This document shows positions 7,715-15,914 of a DNA stretch of 21,237 nt, one piece after another. Source of the stretch: RGIG1995 sp045658315 (lineage in GTDB: Bacteria > Bacillota > Clostridia > Oscillospirales > CAG-272); contig JAZOUV010000084.1 of NCBI GenBank assembly GCA_045658315.1, positions 1-21,237 on the forward strand, written 5' to 3'. The notes beneath the pieces were generated by a model. It was not told where the DNA came from and did no database searches. It saw only the letters and a program-made list of their open reading frames with translations. Each line of letters starts with the position of its first letter. Within the stretch, counting starts at the first letter, position 1. Position numbers and translations under genes: made by a program.

Positions 7715-8881
7715 TTAAATAATTAAAAATTTTTTCAAAAGTCTTCCGATTGCCTCCCAATAAGAAAGCCTCGCTATCGTCTCCCCTGCTGTAATATCAA
7801 CTTTTCCAATATCAATCCCGTTTAACGTATAAACAATTTCTCCAAGCTTACATCCGGCTTCTACCGGTGCTGAAACCGAATCGGGAATTACAACCCTTTT
7901 TTCTATTTGTTTGTCAAGTCCTTTACCGACAAGCAGAGATAGTGCGGGATAATATGTAACTATCTCATCCTTGACGCCGCCTAACACGCGAATGTGCCCG
8001 GCTGTGCCCTCTTCAAACTCTGAAACAGAATAATTAGCGAAGCCATAATCGAGTAGTTTTTTTGCACATTCATTTCTGGTGTCGCGTGTCGGTGATGCCA
8101 TTATAACCGCTATAAGCTGCATACCGTTGCGTTTTGCAGTTGCCGATATGCAAAACTTAGCCTTTGACGTCGAACCGGTTTTGAGTCCGTTAGCACCGTT
8201 ATAAAATCTTATAAGTCTGTTAGTGTTTGTCAGACCGAAAGCACCGTTTCTTATCGTATCCATCCAAATATTAGTATAATTTAGAATAGTTTCATGTTTC
8301 AACAGTTCCCTCGACATAACAGCAATATCTCTTGCACTTGTAACGTGCCTTATGGTATTATCGTCAAGTCCGGTAGGGTTTTCAAATTCACTGTTTGTCA
8401 TTCCCAATTCTTTTGCCCGGTTATTCATTTTATCAACAAATCCTTCAACACTTCCGGCAATGTTTTCTGCCAAAACAACTGCCGCATCATTCGCCGATGC
8501 AACAACTACCGACTTAAGCAAGTCCTCTACGGTCATTGTCTCTCCGGGTTCAATAAACACTTGCGAACCGCCCATCGAAGATGCGTATTCGCTCGCTTGC
8601 AATGTATCGGTCAACGCTAAGTTTCCGCTGTCAATTGCTTCCATAACCAAAAGAAGAGTCATTATTTTCGTTACCGATGCTGGTGGTAAAGCAGCATCCG
8701 CATTTTGCTCATAAAGAACCGTCCCCGTTGCCGCTTCCATAAGTATCGCACTCTCGCAATTGAGGTTTAAATCGGTAGTGTGTGTCTCACTTTCCGCAGA
8801 AACAGACATAAAAGGAACGAGCATACATAATACCAATATAAAAGTCAGAGTTTTTTTCAATAGTTTTTTTATAATAACCAC
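7715..8881 (-). CDS. D-alanyl-D-alanine carboxypeptidase, DacF-like penicillin-binding protein
   Basis: This is a 388-residue secreted serine DD-carboxypeptidase (peptidase S11) that trims the terminal D-Ala of peptidoglycan stem peptides. A basic N-terminus and hydrophobic stretch (residues 5-28) form a signal peptide ending near SVSAES. The active site triad is complete: SVTK at 69-72, SAN at 129-131 and KTG at 234-236. A PBP5-type C-terminal domain and an amphipathic tail (residues 372-388) should tether it to the membrane. The start is uncertain. The only conventional upstream start, GTG at 8881, lies within the best SD-like sequence GGGGTG (8879-8884), whereas an ATA at 8872 lies 6 nt after it and gives the usual KKLLKK beginning. 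A forespore-type promoter sits at 8910-8938. Proximity to pdaA favours a sporulation role; a vegetative DacA is the alternative. Confidence 0.92.
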   Translation of the reverse strand: MVIIKKLLKKTLTFILVLCMLVPFMSVSAESETHTTDLNLNCESAILMEAATGTVLYEQNADAALPPASVTKIMTLLLVMEAIDSGNLALTDTLQASEYASSMGGSQVFIEPGETMTVEDLLKSVVVASANDAAVVLAENIAGSVEGFVDKMNNRAKELGMTNSEFENPTGLDDNTIRHVTSARDIAVMSRELLKHETILNYTNIWMDTIRNGAFGLTNTNRLIRFYNGANGLKTGSTSKAKFCISATAKRNGMQLIAVIMASPTRDTRNECAKKLLDYGFANYSVSEFEEGTAGHIRVLGGVKDEIVTYYPALSLLVGKGLDKQIEKRVVIPDSVSAPVEAGCKLGEIVYTLNGIDIGKVDITAGETIARLSYWEAIGRLLKKFLII

Positions 8882-8909
8882 CCCATTTTTTGTTTTACTA
8901 TAAAATATG

Positions 8910-8938
8910 CATTATGCCATGTGTGATATTCTATATTC
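8910..8938 (-). promoter_or_regulatory. Possible forespore sigma (SigG/SigF-like) promoter for the dacF-like gene
   Basis: On the minus strand GAATA (8934-8938) and CATAATG (8910-8916) are 17 bases apart. This resembles the SigG pattern GMATR with CATNMTA, differing only in the last -10 base. No sigma-A -35 box is present at the correct distance. The match is short and could arise by chance in AT-rich DNA. Confidence 0.4.
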
Positions 8939-8953
8939 GGGGAATAATATATC

Positions 8954-8983
8954 AAAAAGCACCACAAATATGTGATGCTTTTT
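8954..8983 (-). terminator. Rho-independent terminator after the deacetylase pair
   Basis: AAAAAGCACCACA (8954-8966) and TGTGATGCTTTTT (8971-8983) form a 13-bp stem with one G-U pair on the minus strand and a 4-nt loop; the minus-strand arm ends in a U run. It begins 4 nt after the stop codon of the NodB gene and separates it from the dacF-like gene. Confidence 0.88.
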
Positions 8984-8987
8984 TGAT

Positions 8988-9686
8988 TTATTTGGCGTTT
9001 GTTTTCTTGTCTGTTTCTATAAGTTCCCCAACTGTTACAAAATTATAACCTTCTTCTTTCAGAAGAGGAATAACTTTTTCCAATGCTTCCGGTGTAGGTG
9101 AGTCGTTTGATATATAATCGTGAAACAAAACAATAGATCCGCTTTTTATATTTGATACTACATTTTTTGTGATTTTTTCAACAGAGCTGTGTGCCCAATC
9201 TCTTGTATCGATATTCCAAAGCACTATTTTATATCCAAGCGAATTTGCTGTTTCCGTTACATCTTTATTTATTGCACCACCGGGCGGTCGAAAAAGCTTT
9301 ACGTCATACTCACATATTTTCAATATATCATCGTGGCTTTGTTTGATTTCGTTTTGGAGCGTTTTTTTGTCGGCTTTATTGACGATCAAATGGGTAAATG
9401 TGTGGTTTCCTATCTCATGCCCCTCTTCCGCAATCTGACGCAAAATATCGGGAAAATAATTTGCATTTTCACCGATAACAAAAAATGTTGCTTTTATATC
9501 GTGCTTTTTTAATATTGACAATATTTCGACAGTGTGTACCGGGTGTGGACCGTCATCAAAAGAAAGAGCGATTTTCATTTCATCATTGTTAACTGATTTA
9601 TATATTTTTTTCGGCTCTTCTGCTGAAACGAACATAACACAAACAACACAAAAAAACAGGAGTGGGAGTAGCTTTATTTTTTGCAT
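8988..9686 (-). CDS. Secreted polysaccharide deacetylase (NodB domain)
   Basis: The 232-residue protein has a signal peptide or anchor (residues 4-22, then SAEE) and a single NodB homology domain of carbohydrate esterase family 4. Motif 1 is intact, SFDDG (42-46), with the catalytic base and the metal-binding Asp. The metal histidines are H95 and H99 (HTFTH), followed by RPPGG (133-137), DTRDW near 160-164 and the catalytic His in LFHD (H189). It should remove acetyl groups from GlcNAc or MurNAc in peptidoglycan outside the membrane. It overlaps the end of pdaA by 13 bases, so its translation is probably coupled to pdaA. Substrate and timing cannot be told from sequence. A PgdA-like lysozyme-resistance enzyme or a second cortex deacetylase are both possible. 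Confidence 0.92.
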   Translation of the reverse strand: MQKIKLLPLLFFCVVCVMFVSAEEPKKIYKSVNNDEMKIALSFDDGPHPVHTVEILSILKKHDIKATFFVIGENANYFPDILRQIAEEGHEIGNHTFTHLIVNKADKKTLQNEIKQSHDDILKICEYDVKLFRPPGGAINKDVTETANSLGYKIVLWNIDTRDWAHSSVEKITKNVVSNIKSGSIVLFHDYISNDSPTPEALEKVIPLLKEEGYNFVTVGELIETDKKTNAK

Positions 9687-10450
9687 GTCAATTCATCCAA
9701 CGTTCCGAACCTGTACCCTTCATTTTCCCAATAAGTTAATACACGGTCGAGAATTGTTGCATTTGTGGCAGATGTCGGGTGAAGCAATACAACCATTCCG
9801 TTATGGGTATTTTCGGTTATTTTTTTGATAGCATACTCCTCCGAAGGCTGTTTATTGTTATCCCAGTCAGCATAAGCAAAACTCCAGAATATCGTCTTAT
9901 AACCCAATTTATTTGCACATTCAAGATTCTGTCTGTTAAATTTACCCTCGGGCGGACGGTAATACGGAGCAAGTTTAAGTCCGGTATACTCAGTATAAAT
10001 TGACTCTAATTTATCTAACTCGCTTTTAAACGTCTCAATGTCAGTTATTTTAGTCATATCCGGGTGTTTCGCCGTATGGTTACACACAAGATGTCCCTCT
10101 TCTGCCATTCTTTTTACCAGGTCGGTATTTCTTATTATAAGATTTTCAAGAATAAAAAATGCACCTTTGGCATCGTGCTTTTTCATAATATCAAGTATTT
10201 TTTCAATATTTCCGTTTTCATACCCCGCATCAAACGTTAAATATATAACCTTTTTTTCGTCGGATACCGTTGTGTCAAGATAATAACCTCCGTTTTCGCT
10301 GATATATTCAAATTCTTTGTTTAATGCCGGTTGCCTGTGCTCTTTTTCTCTGTTTATACTCCAGCTTTCAGCCTTGCAAAAAAACGGCGAACATAAAAAA
10401 AGAACGATAGTAACAAATGAAATAAACCTCGTTTTTATTATTGTAATCAC
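9674..10450 (-). CDS. pdaA: PdaA-like muramic-delta-lactam polysaccharide deacetylase
   Basis: This 258-residue secreted NodB-family enzyme closely follows the layout of Bacillus subtilis PdaA, which de-N-acetylates MurNAc during muramic-delta-lactam formation in the spore cortex. After a signal peptide (residues 7-28) come the pre-domain NKEFEYISENGGYYLD, the motif LTFDAGYENGN (71-81), HTAKH (125-129), YYRPPEGKF (164-171), WSFAYADWD near 189-197 and LLHPTSATN (222-230). The second Asp of the NodB motif is Ala, as is common in PdaA, which has Asn there in B. subtilis. The start is odd: GTG at 10450 is the last base of the SD AAAGGAG (10450-10456), while an ATA at 10441 lies 8 nt downstream. 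It shares a transcript with the second deacetylase. Confidence 0.92.
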   Translation of the reverse strand: MITIIKTRFISFVTIVLFLCSPFFCKAESWSINREKEHRQPALNKEFEYISENGGYYLDTTVSDEKKVIYLTFDAGYENGNIEKILDIMKKHDAKGAFFILENLIIRNTDLVKRMAEEGHLVCNHTAKHPDMTKITDIETFKSELDKLESIYTEYTGLKLAPYYRPPEGKFNRQNLECANKLGYKTIFWSFAYADWDNNKQPSEEYAIKKITENTHNGMVVLLHPTSATNATILDRVLTYWENEGYRFGTLDELTCKK

Positions 10451-10728
10451 TCCTTTAATTTATAGTTTCAAGTATATTTTCTCACAAATCAAAAAAATAA
10501 CACCCACAAAATAATACCTCTAAACTCATCTTTTTGTTTAAATGATATTTTATCAATTCAAAAAAACAAGCAAAAACAAAAAACTTGTTGACAAATCAAA
10601 ATCTTTTGTGGTTTTTATTGACATTAAGAAAATAACAAGGTATACTGTATATAAAATGACTCTCTAGATTATCCTTGTTTTGTGAATACCAAACCTAATT
10701 ATAAAAAATCAATAGGAGAATTAATTTG
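10451..10728. other. Intergenic region between divergent pdaA and the AMP-binding gene
   Basis: These 278 bases are very AT-rich. They hold the promoter of the AMP-binding gene (10618-10646) and a 6-bp inverted repeat AACAAG/CTTGTT near 10565-10589. I found no convincing sigma-A or SigG promoter for pdaA and no ORF, RNA gene or riboswitch. Confidence 0.6.
10618..10646 (+). promoter_or_regulatory. Strong sigma-A promoter for the AMP-binding gene
   Basis: TTGACA (10618-10623) and TATACT (10641-10646) are 17 bases apart. The start point should be near 10653, giving a leader of about 75 nt. The leader has no obvious stable fold. Confidence 0.8.
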
Positions 10729-12420
10729 ATGAAAAACACTAAACTCAGAGAAAAGATTGAATTTGCTAACGTTAAAGACCTTGTTGAAAAGGTTGGTGAT
10801 ATGTATAAAGGTGAGTACGTTTATACATACAGAGTAAACCCGAGAGACAAAGATATCGTAAAAGTTAAATACGAAGAAATGCGTGACGACGTCAGAGCCC
10901 TTGCGACAGAATTTATTGCAAGAGGCTACAAAGGAAAGCATCTTACTGTTATCGGAAAACTGACTTACCCTTGGATACTTGTTTATTGGGCAACCTTATC
11001 TATAGGAAGCGTTCTTGTCCCCATTGATCCGGAATGGACTGCAGAAGACATTTCGGATACCGCAACAAAAGCTGATGTTGTTACTATGTTTGTTGGCAAA
11101 GATATAGCTGAAAAAGGTGAAGCTATTAAAAACATATCAGGGATAAATGATTTAATTATCCTTGAAGGCGAAGAAGAAAACACTATAAAAACACTCGTTG
11201 AATCCGGTAAAAAGCGTATTGCTGAGGGAGATACCTCTTATTTCGATAACGATCCCGATCCGGATGTACTTTCTTTGCTTGTGTTCACGTCGGGTACAAC
11301 GGGTAAAGGTAAGGGCGTTATGCTTTCGCAGACAGCAGTTCTTTCAGACCTTGCTGACATAATTCCCTACATGGATTTTCAAAAGCACACAATAGCACTC
11401 CTTCCCCCTCACCACACATACGGATCAAGCGTTGCCATTCTCGGTCAAACATCAATAGGCAGTGAAATTTATCTTTCTGCAGGTATAAAGTATATCCAAA
11501 AAGAGCTTAAAGAACAAAAGCCCGGTCATATCGTACTTGTTCCTCTTTATCTTGAAACCTTCTACAGAAAAATAATGTCAAACATAAAAGACCAAGGCAA
11601 AGAAAAGTTTGTAAAAAATGCAATCAAAGTAAGTAACGGTTTACGTAAAATCGGCATAGACCGCCGCAGAACACTCTTCAAAGCAATTCTTGAAGCGTTT
11701 GGCGGCGAAACAAGAATGGTTATTTCGGGCGGTGCACCCATCAGCCAAGAAATCATAGAATTTTTTGACGGTATCGGCATTTCCGTGCTTAACGGTTACG
11801 GTATAACCGAATGTGCCCCCATTATTGCTGTAAACCACAGTAAATGGGTTGTTACCGGCAGTGTAGGCTTCCCTCTTAATATCTGTGACGTGCGTATTGA
11901 TGATCCCGGAGAAGACGGAGCGGGTGAAATTTGCGTTAAGGGACCAAACGTAATGCTCGGTTATTACAAGGATGAAGAAACAACCAAAGAAGCGTTTACG
12001 GAAGACGGTTACTTCAGAACGGGCGACTACGGTAAATTTGATAAAAACGGTGCGTTGTTTATAACCGGAAGAAAGAAAAACCTCATCATTCTTTCCAATG
12101 GAAAGAACGTATATCCCGAAGAGATAGAAACCGAGCTTGCATCTGTTCCCGGAGTTGTTGATATAATAGTATACGAGGGTCAGAGCAAACGAGGCGTTGA
12201 AAACAACAAGATTGTTGCCGAAGTATTCCCCGACAAAGACTATATCGAAAAGAATAATATTGAAGATGTTCAGGCATACCTGCAGGAGTATGTAAACGAA
12301 TATAACAGAACCGCAGTTCCCTACAAGAAAATCGGTATTCTTAAAGTAAGAGAAGAAGAATTCCCAAAAAATACACTTCGCAAGATCCTCAGATTCAAGC
12401 TTGATACTTCAATTGACTGA
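10729..12420 (+). CDS. AMP-binding acyl-CoA synthetase-like enzyme
   Basis: This 563-residue protein is a member of the ANL adenylating superfamily, most like long-chain fatty-acid-CoA ligases. It should activate a carboxylic acid as acyl-AMP and pass it to CoA or a carrier. Visible core motifs are the P-loop VFTSGTTGKGKGVMLS near residues 186-201, NGYGITECAP near 355, YFRTGDYG followed by ITGRKKNLIILSNGKNVYPEE near 435-470, and the C-terminal catalytic lysine region FPKNTLRKILR near 545-555. No membrane segment or fused carrier domain is present. The SD AGGAG (10714-10718) lies 10 nt before the ATG at 10729 and 7 nt before a TTG at 10726; either is possible. A strong promoter and a terminator make it a single-gene unit. 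The acyl substrate is unknown. Confidence 0.88.
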   Translation: MKNTKLREKIEFANVKDLVEKVGDMYKGEYVYTYRVNPRDKDIVKVKYEEMRDDVRALATEFIARGYKGKHLTVIGKLTYPWILVYWATLSIGSVLVPIDPEWTAEDISDTATKADVVTMFVGKDIAEKGEAIKNISGINDLIILEGEEENTIKTLVESGKKRIAEGDTSYFDNDPDPDVLSLLVFTSGTTGKGKGVMLSQTAVLSDLADIIPYMDFQKHTIALLPPHHTYGSSVAILGQTSIGSEIYLSAGIKYIQKELKEQKPGHIVLVPLYLETFYRKIMSNIKDQGKEKFVKNAIKVSNGLRKIGIDRRRTLFKAILEAFGGETRMVISGGAPISQEIIEFFDGIGISVLNGYGITECAPIIAVNHSKWVVTGSVGFPLNICDVRIDDPGEDGAGEICVKGPNVMLGYYKDEETTKEAFTEDGYFRTGDYGKFDKNGALFITGRKKNLIILSNGKNVYPEEIETELASVPGVVDIIVYEGQSKRGVENNKIVAEVFPDKDYIEKNNIEDVQAYLQEYVNEYNRTAVPYKKIGILKVREEEFPKNTLRKILRFKLDTSID

Positions 12421-12431
12421 TTGTAAAAACA

Positions 12432-12462
12432 AAAAGCTCACCCGTATCTCGGGTGGGCTTTT
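12432..12462. terminator. Bidirectional terminator between convergent genes
   Basis: AAAAGCTCACCCG (12432-12444) and CGGGTGGGCTTTT (12450-12462) form a 13-bp stem with one G-T pair and a 5-nt loop. A runs before and T runs after serve both directions. It closes the AMP-binding gene on the plus strand and the deoB-to-ABC operon on the minus strand. Confidence 0.9.
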
Positions 12463-12471
12463 ATCTGTGTT

Positions 12472-13206
12472 TTACATAGTTTCAAATTGTGATTGTTTTT
12501 CAAAACAGTTTCGCCTGTAACCGCTTTCGTCCTTAAACAAAATCATTTTCCCGTTATCCATTTTATAGATCTTGTCTGCTCTTTCGGCAATACTCATATC
12601 GTGGGTAACAATGATGAGGGTCTGTCCGATTTGTTTTTTCAGATTAAGCAAAAGTTTGAGAACCTCATCGGCGTTTTGCCTGTCAAGATTACCTGTAGGC
12701 TCGTCAGCAAAAAGGATCTGCGGACGGTTTATCAACGCTCTTGCTATTGCAACTCTTTGTTGCTGGCCTCCTGAAAGCTCACTCGGCAAATGATGTAATC
12801 TATCCTCAATATTCAATGATTTTACAAGCTTTTTCAAATGTTCTTCGTATCTGTACCCAGATTGATCGCACATTATGGCAGGTATAACAATATTCTCAAG
12901 TGCCGTGAATTGAGGAAGAAGATTATGCTTTTGGAAAACAACTCCCATAAACCTGCCTCGAAATTTCGCTAATTCATCTGCATTCATCTTTGCTATATCG
13001 TTACCCCTGATTTTAATCTTCCCCGCATTCGGTCTGTCAAGACCTGCACAAAGATTCAAAAAAGTACTCTTTCCCGAGCCCGATGAGCCAATTATTGCAA
13101 TAAATTCGCCGTCTTTTACTTTCAGAGATACTCTATCGACAGCATTGATGGTCGCATCATACTGTTTATACTGTTTTATTACTTCGTCTGTTTCAAGAAT
13201 AAACAT
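12472..13206 (-). CDS. ABC transporter ATPase, LolD/MacB/BceA type
   Basis: The 244-residue cytoplasmic ATPase carries all ABC motifs: Walker A GSSGSGKS (40-47), Q-loop VVFQKHNLLPQ near 89-99, signature LSGGQQQR (144-151), Walker B ILFADEPTGNLD (164-175) and H-loop VTHD near 197. The NLLPQFTALENI and DEPTGNLD sequences are typical of ATPases that drive FtsX/MacB-type mechanotransmission rather than substrate import. The last 20 or so residues (YRRNCFEKQSQFETM) extend past the core. It follows the large FtsX permease by 16 bases, so the two form one complex. The SD AGAGGTG precedes the ATG at 13206. It is the last gene of the deoB operon. Confidence 0.93.
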   Translation of the reverse strand: MFILETDEVIKQYKQYDATINAVDRVSLKVKDGEFIAIIGSSGSGKSTFLNLCAGLDRPNAGKIKIRGNDIAKMNADELAKFRGRFMGVVFQKHNLLPQFTALENIVIPAIMCDQSGYRYEEHLKKLVKSLNIEDRLHHLPSELSGGQQQRVAIARALINRPQILFADEPTGNLDRQNADEVLKLLLNLKKQIGQTLIIVTHDMSIAERADKIYKMDNGKMILFKDESGYRRNCFEKQSQFETM

Positions 13207-13222
13207 AACATTTCACCTCTTC

Positions 13223-15439
13223 TTATACTTCGGGGACTGCTGTACGATTTTTTGATTTATACGAAAAATATGTAATATAAGTTGATAAAAATGCCGATAC
13301 TACCGTGGCGACGGCTCCTGTTATTAACGCAATTACGGAAATATCGAAACTGTATCTGAACTCGTACACGAACAAGAATGAGTTCATCAGTCTATATACA
13401 CCGAAACAGAACAGAAAAGAAAGAACGGTGTAACAAATCAAACCTAAAAATGACAGAACTGCAGAGTCATGCAAGAACATTTTCTTTACATCCTTCTGCG
13501 TAAGCCCCACCGCACGCAAGAACGTAAATTCCGTGCTCCGCTTACCATAAAACAGCATTTGCGAGAAAAACCAAATGATTGATGAAACGCTCAAAATAAG
13601 AGCTGAAACGGCAAACAACTTCAAGCCGAAGCGTGTATATTTTGCATTTTCTTTATATACATCCGTGTATAAGTTTTTCACAAACACGTCAACTGAATTG
13701 TCGCTTTGTCTAAACTGGAGCTGATTTATTTTTAAAATACTTGCATAAAGCTTTTCTGTTTCCGATGGTGTCATACTTTCATCGGCAAACAAATATACTT
13801 GTTTGTAATTTACATAACGATCTGTTTTTTCTTCATACATTTCGTTGTTCATATAAAGCTTTAGATTTTTTGAACCATTATCATGTATTACACCGCCCAC
13901 GGTAACTTCTTCATAAAGAAATACATAACACCTTAGTCTTTCCCGCAAGAGATCTTTCCCCTGTAACATAAAATCGGGTTCTTCGGTACGTGTATAGAAA
14001 TCGGCAAGTTTTATTTTATCGCCCGGTTTGAAATTAAAATGCGTTGCATTATTAAAAGAATCTGAAATTATTACGGTATTTTCTTGAGTTAATATACTTG
14101 TAAGATCGCCTGAATATTTTTGTGTCTTAAGATATTCTACAACCTCTTTATCCGCGGCACAATAATCCACATTATCCATAGCATAATACTCGTCGTCATA
14201 CTCAAGTCGGTTGGCTGTTATTTTGGTGTTGCTTTTAGGAACAAGAATATGCCCGTAAACTCCCATAACCGGAGTACTTAATTCTTTGTATGTGCCTTTT
14301 ATTCCGTCAAATTCAAGGAAATATTCCCTATCTTTCTCCGTATAATCATTCTTTCCCGTAAAAGTAACCTCAAACTGCGGTCTATCCGAATATGTTTTTT
14401 CCGAATAAAGACCTATACAAAAAACACCGCACACAAACAATGATGCGAATAACACGCTCGAAATTATCAATACAGTATAGTACTTTGCATATCTCTGCAT
14501 ACTTAGCCTCGCCAGTTTTTTCAGAGGCTTTTTTGCAAAGAGATCAACCGAGACTCTGGGAGAATAAACGAAATTGGAATTATCTTTTGATACAATAAGC
14601 GAAATCGGTGCTTTTAAAGCTGTTTTGGTTATGACCAACAAGACCGCCAAGGAGTTTATAGCAACTGTAAGAATAATAACTTTCAAGCAATCAATCAAAT
14701 TTATCGCGAAAGAAATATCCCAGCATAGAGAAATGATATAATTAAAAATTACAGAAGTCGCCATTGCAGGAATGAATGTAAGGAGTGATATAACATTCAT
14801 TTCCCAAAATGATGTATTAAACAGCTTTTTCTTGTCTGCTCCAAAAGACATATATATACCGTAGTCAAATCGGTAATTGTTTGACCTGATATTGTAAAGA
14901 ATGCTCAGAAGCACAAAAGAAAACACCGCAACAATTATTAAATAAAAATTATACAAGGCATTGTTCTCTTGAATATTTTTTTCAAGATCAAATAAAGGTG
15001 TGGGAGCACAGAATACATCCCCGTATTTTTCAAGTCCCGGCATATATTTTCGTTCAAATCGTTCTATACTTTTTTGCGGCTCGTCGGCAAAAGCTATGTA
15101 AACATCACACTTATAGTCATAATCTTTTATATCGCCGTATTCCTTAATTTCTTTTATATCAAAAAAATGCTCGTCCTTAAAGTAATATATTGCAGACTTT
15201 TCTAAATAATATCTTTGATTGGCATTCATATAATAGAAAACATAGTGTGAATTATATTTTTCTTCTATATTTACGCGTGTATTAACAGAATTGATGTGTG
15301 AAGATATACTAACAATCCCAAGAAGTGCTTGAACTACGAAGAGGGCGATATAAAACCAAACAAAACGCTTAAAGTGAAAAGTAACACTTTTATATGCAAG
15401 TTTGAAATTGTTTTCAAGATATTCCTGAATTTTATCCAT
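13223..15439 (-). CDS. FtsX-like ABC permease with two large extracellular domains
   Basis: This 738-residue permease has two FtsX-type modules. Helix 1 (27-48) is followed by an extracellular domain of about 115 residues and helices 2-4 (163-185, 213-238, 252-273). Helix 5 (321-345) is followed by a second extracellular domain of about 255 residues and helices 6-8 (about 607-630, 652-680, 697-722). Each module carries the coupling segment after its second helix (YGIYMSFGADKKKLF and TFLRAVGLTQKDVKKMF), which contacts the ATPase. Eight helices fit a duplicated MacB/FtsX half rather than the ten of classical BceB, although an envelope-stress or antimicrobial-peptide role is still plausible. No sensor kinase or response regulator lies next to it. 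The SD AAGGAGG sits 9 nt before the ATG at 15439. Confidence 0.88.
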   Translation of the reverse strand: MDKIQEYLENNFKLAYKSVTFHFKRFVWFYIALFVVQALLGIVSISSHINSVNTRVNIEEKYNSHYVFYYMNANQRYYLEKSAIYYFKDEHFFDIKEIKEYGDIKDYDYKCDVYIAFADEPQKSIERFERKYMPGLEKYGDVFCAPTPLFDLEKNIQENNALYNFYLIIVAVFSFVLLSILYNIRSNNYRFDYGIYMSFGADKKKLFNTSFWEMNVISLLTFIPAMATSVIFNYIISLCWDISFAINLIDCLKVIILTVAINSLAVLLVITKTALKAPISLIVSKDNSNFVYSPRVSVDLFAKKPLKKLARLSMQRYAKYYTVLIISSVLFASLFVCGVFCIGLYSEKTYSDRPQFEVTFTGKNDYTEKDREYFLEFDGIKGTYKELSTPVMGVYGHILVPKSNTKITANRLEYDDEYYAMDNVDYCAADKEVVEYLKTQKYSGDLTSILTQENTVIISDSFNNATHFNFKPGDKIKLADFYTRTEEPDFMLQGKDLLRERLRCYVFLYEEVTVGGVIHDNGSKNLKLYMNNEMYEEKTDRYVNYKQVYLFADESMTPSETEKLYASILKINQLQFRQSDNSVDVFVKNLYTDVYKENAKYTRFGLKLFAVSALILSVSSIIWFFSQMLFYGKRSTEFTFLRAVGLTQKDVKKMFLHDSAVLSFLGLICYTVLSFLFCFGVYRLMNSFLFVYEFRYSFDISVIALITGAVATVVSAFLSTYITYFSYKSKNRTAVPEV

Positions 15440-15461
15440 ATAAGTGCCCTCCTTTTTGTTT

Positions 15462-15914
15462 TTACCTGGAATTCTTTATTTGCTTGCGTTTACCTATATA
15501 ATAAAAGATAATAATTGCAGTTATCGCCCCCAAAAGGTCAAGCCAAACATCAAGCAACATAGAGCCCCTTCCTGTAAAATACTGGATAGTTTCATCAGCC
15601 ATAGCTATCAAACAGGAAAAAAATGCACAATTTACGGCAGATGTGAAATTACTCTTTTTGTCAAAAAAAGTGTAACCGAAAAGCGAGCCGCCGAGCACAA
15701 AAAACTCAGTGAAATGAGCCGCTTTGCGAATAAACACATCACTCGACATGGTCGGTATGCGGAACACATCCAATAGACCGTTAATAAACTTTAATAACCT
15801 GCCGCTTGCTTCTGCCGATTCCTTTATAGAAGGCAAGGAATTGCTGAATATAAAGGCAATAATTGCTATTAGGTACAATATATATATAAATTTCAGTAAA
15901 GCTTTTTTATTCAT
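15462..15914 (-). CDS. VanZ-like membrane protein
   Basis: The 150-residue protein has about four membrane helices and the VanZ family pattern: FIFSNS near residue 22, RKAAHFTEFFVLG near 63-75 and DETIQYFTGRGSMLLDVWLDLLG near 107-129. VanZ itself gives low-level teicoplanin resistance by an unknown mechanism, and most family members have no assigned role. The conserved charged residues in the membrane (Arg63, His67, Glu70, Asp107, Asp123, Asp127) suggest a functional site rather than a structural anchor. Its ATG overlaps the deoB stop in an ATGA junction, and the permease starts 22 bases after its own stop, so it belongs to the deoB operon. Confidence 0.9.
   Translation of the reverse strand: MNKKALLKFIYILYLIAIIAFIFSNSLPSIKESAEASGRLLKFINGLLDVFRIPTMSSDVFIRKAAHFTEFFVLGGSLFGYTFFDKKSNFTSAVNCAFFSCLIAMADETIQYFTGRGSMLLDVWLDLLGAITAIIIFYYIGKRKQIKNSR

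Noticed and set aside
9674..9686. Overlap of the two deacetylase genes as a possible frameshift in one larger gene
   Set aside because: Each protein has its own signal peptide and a full NodB domain, so they are two genes with a normal short overlap.
9000..10400. Recent tandem duplication of deacetylase genes
   Set aside because: The two proteins differ at most positions outside the catalytic motifs and differ in motif 1 itself, so any duplication is ancient.
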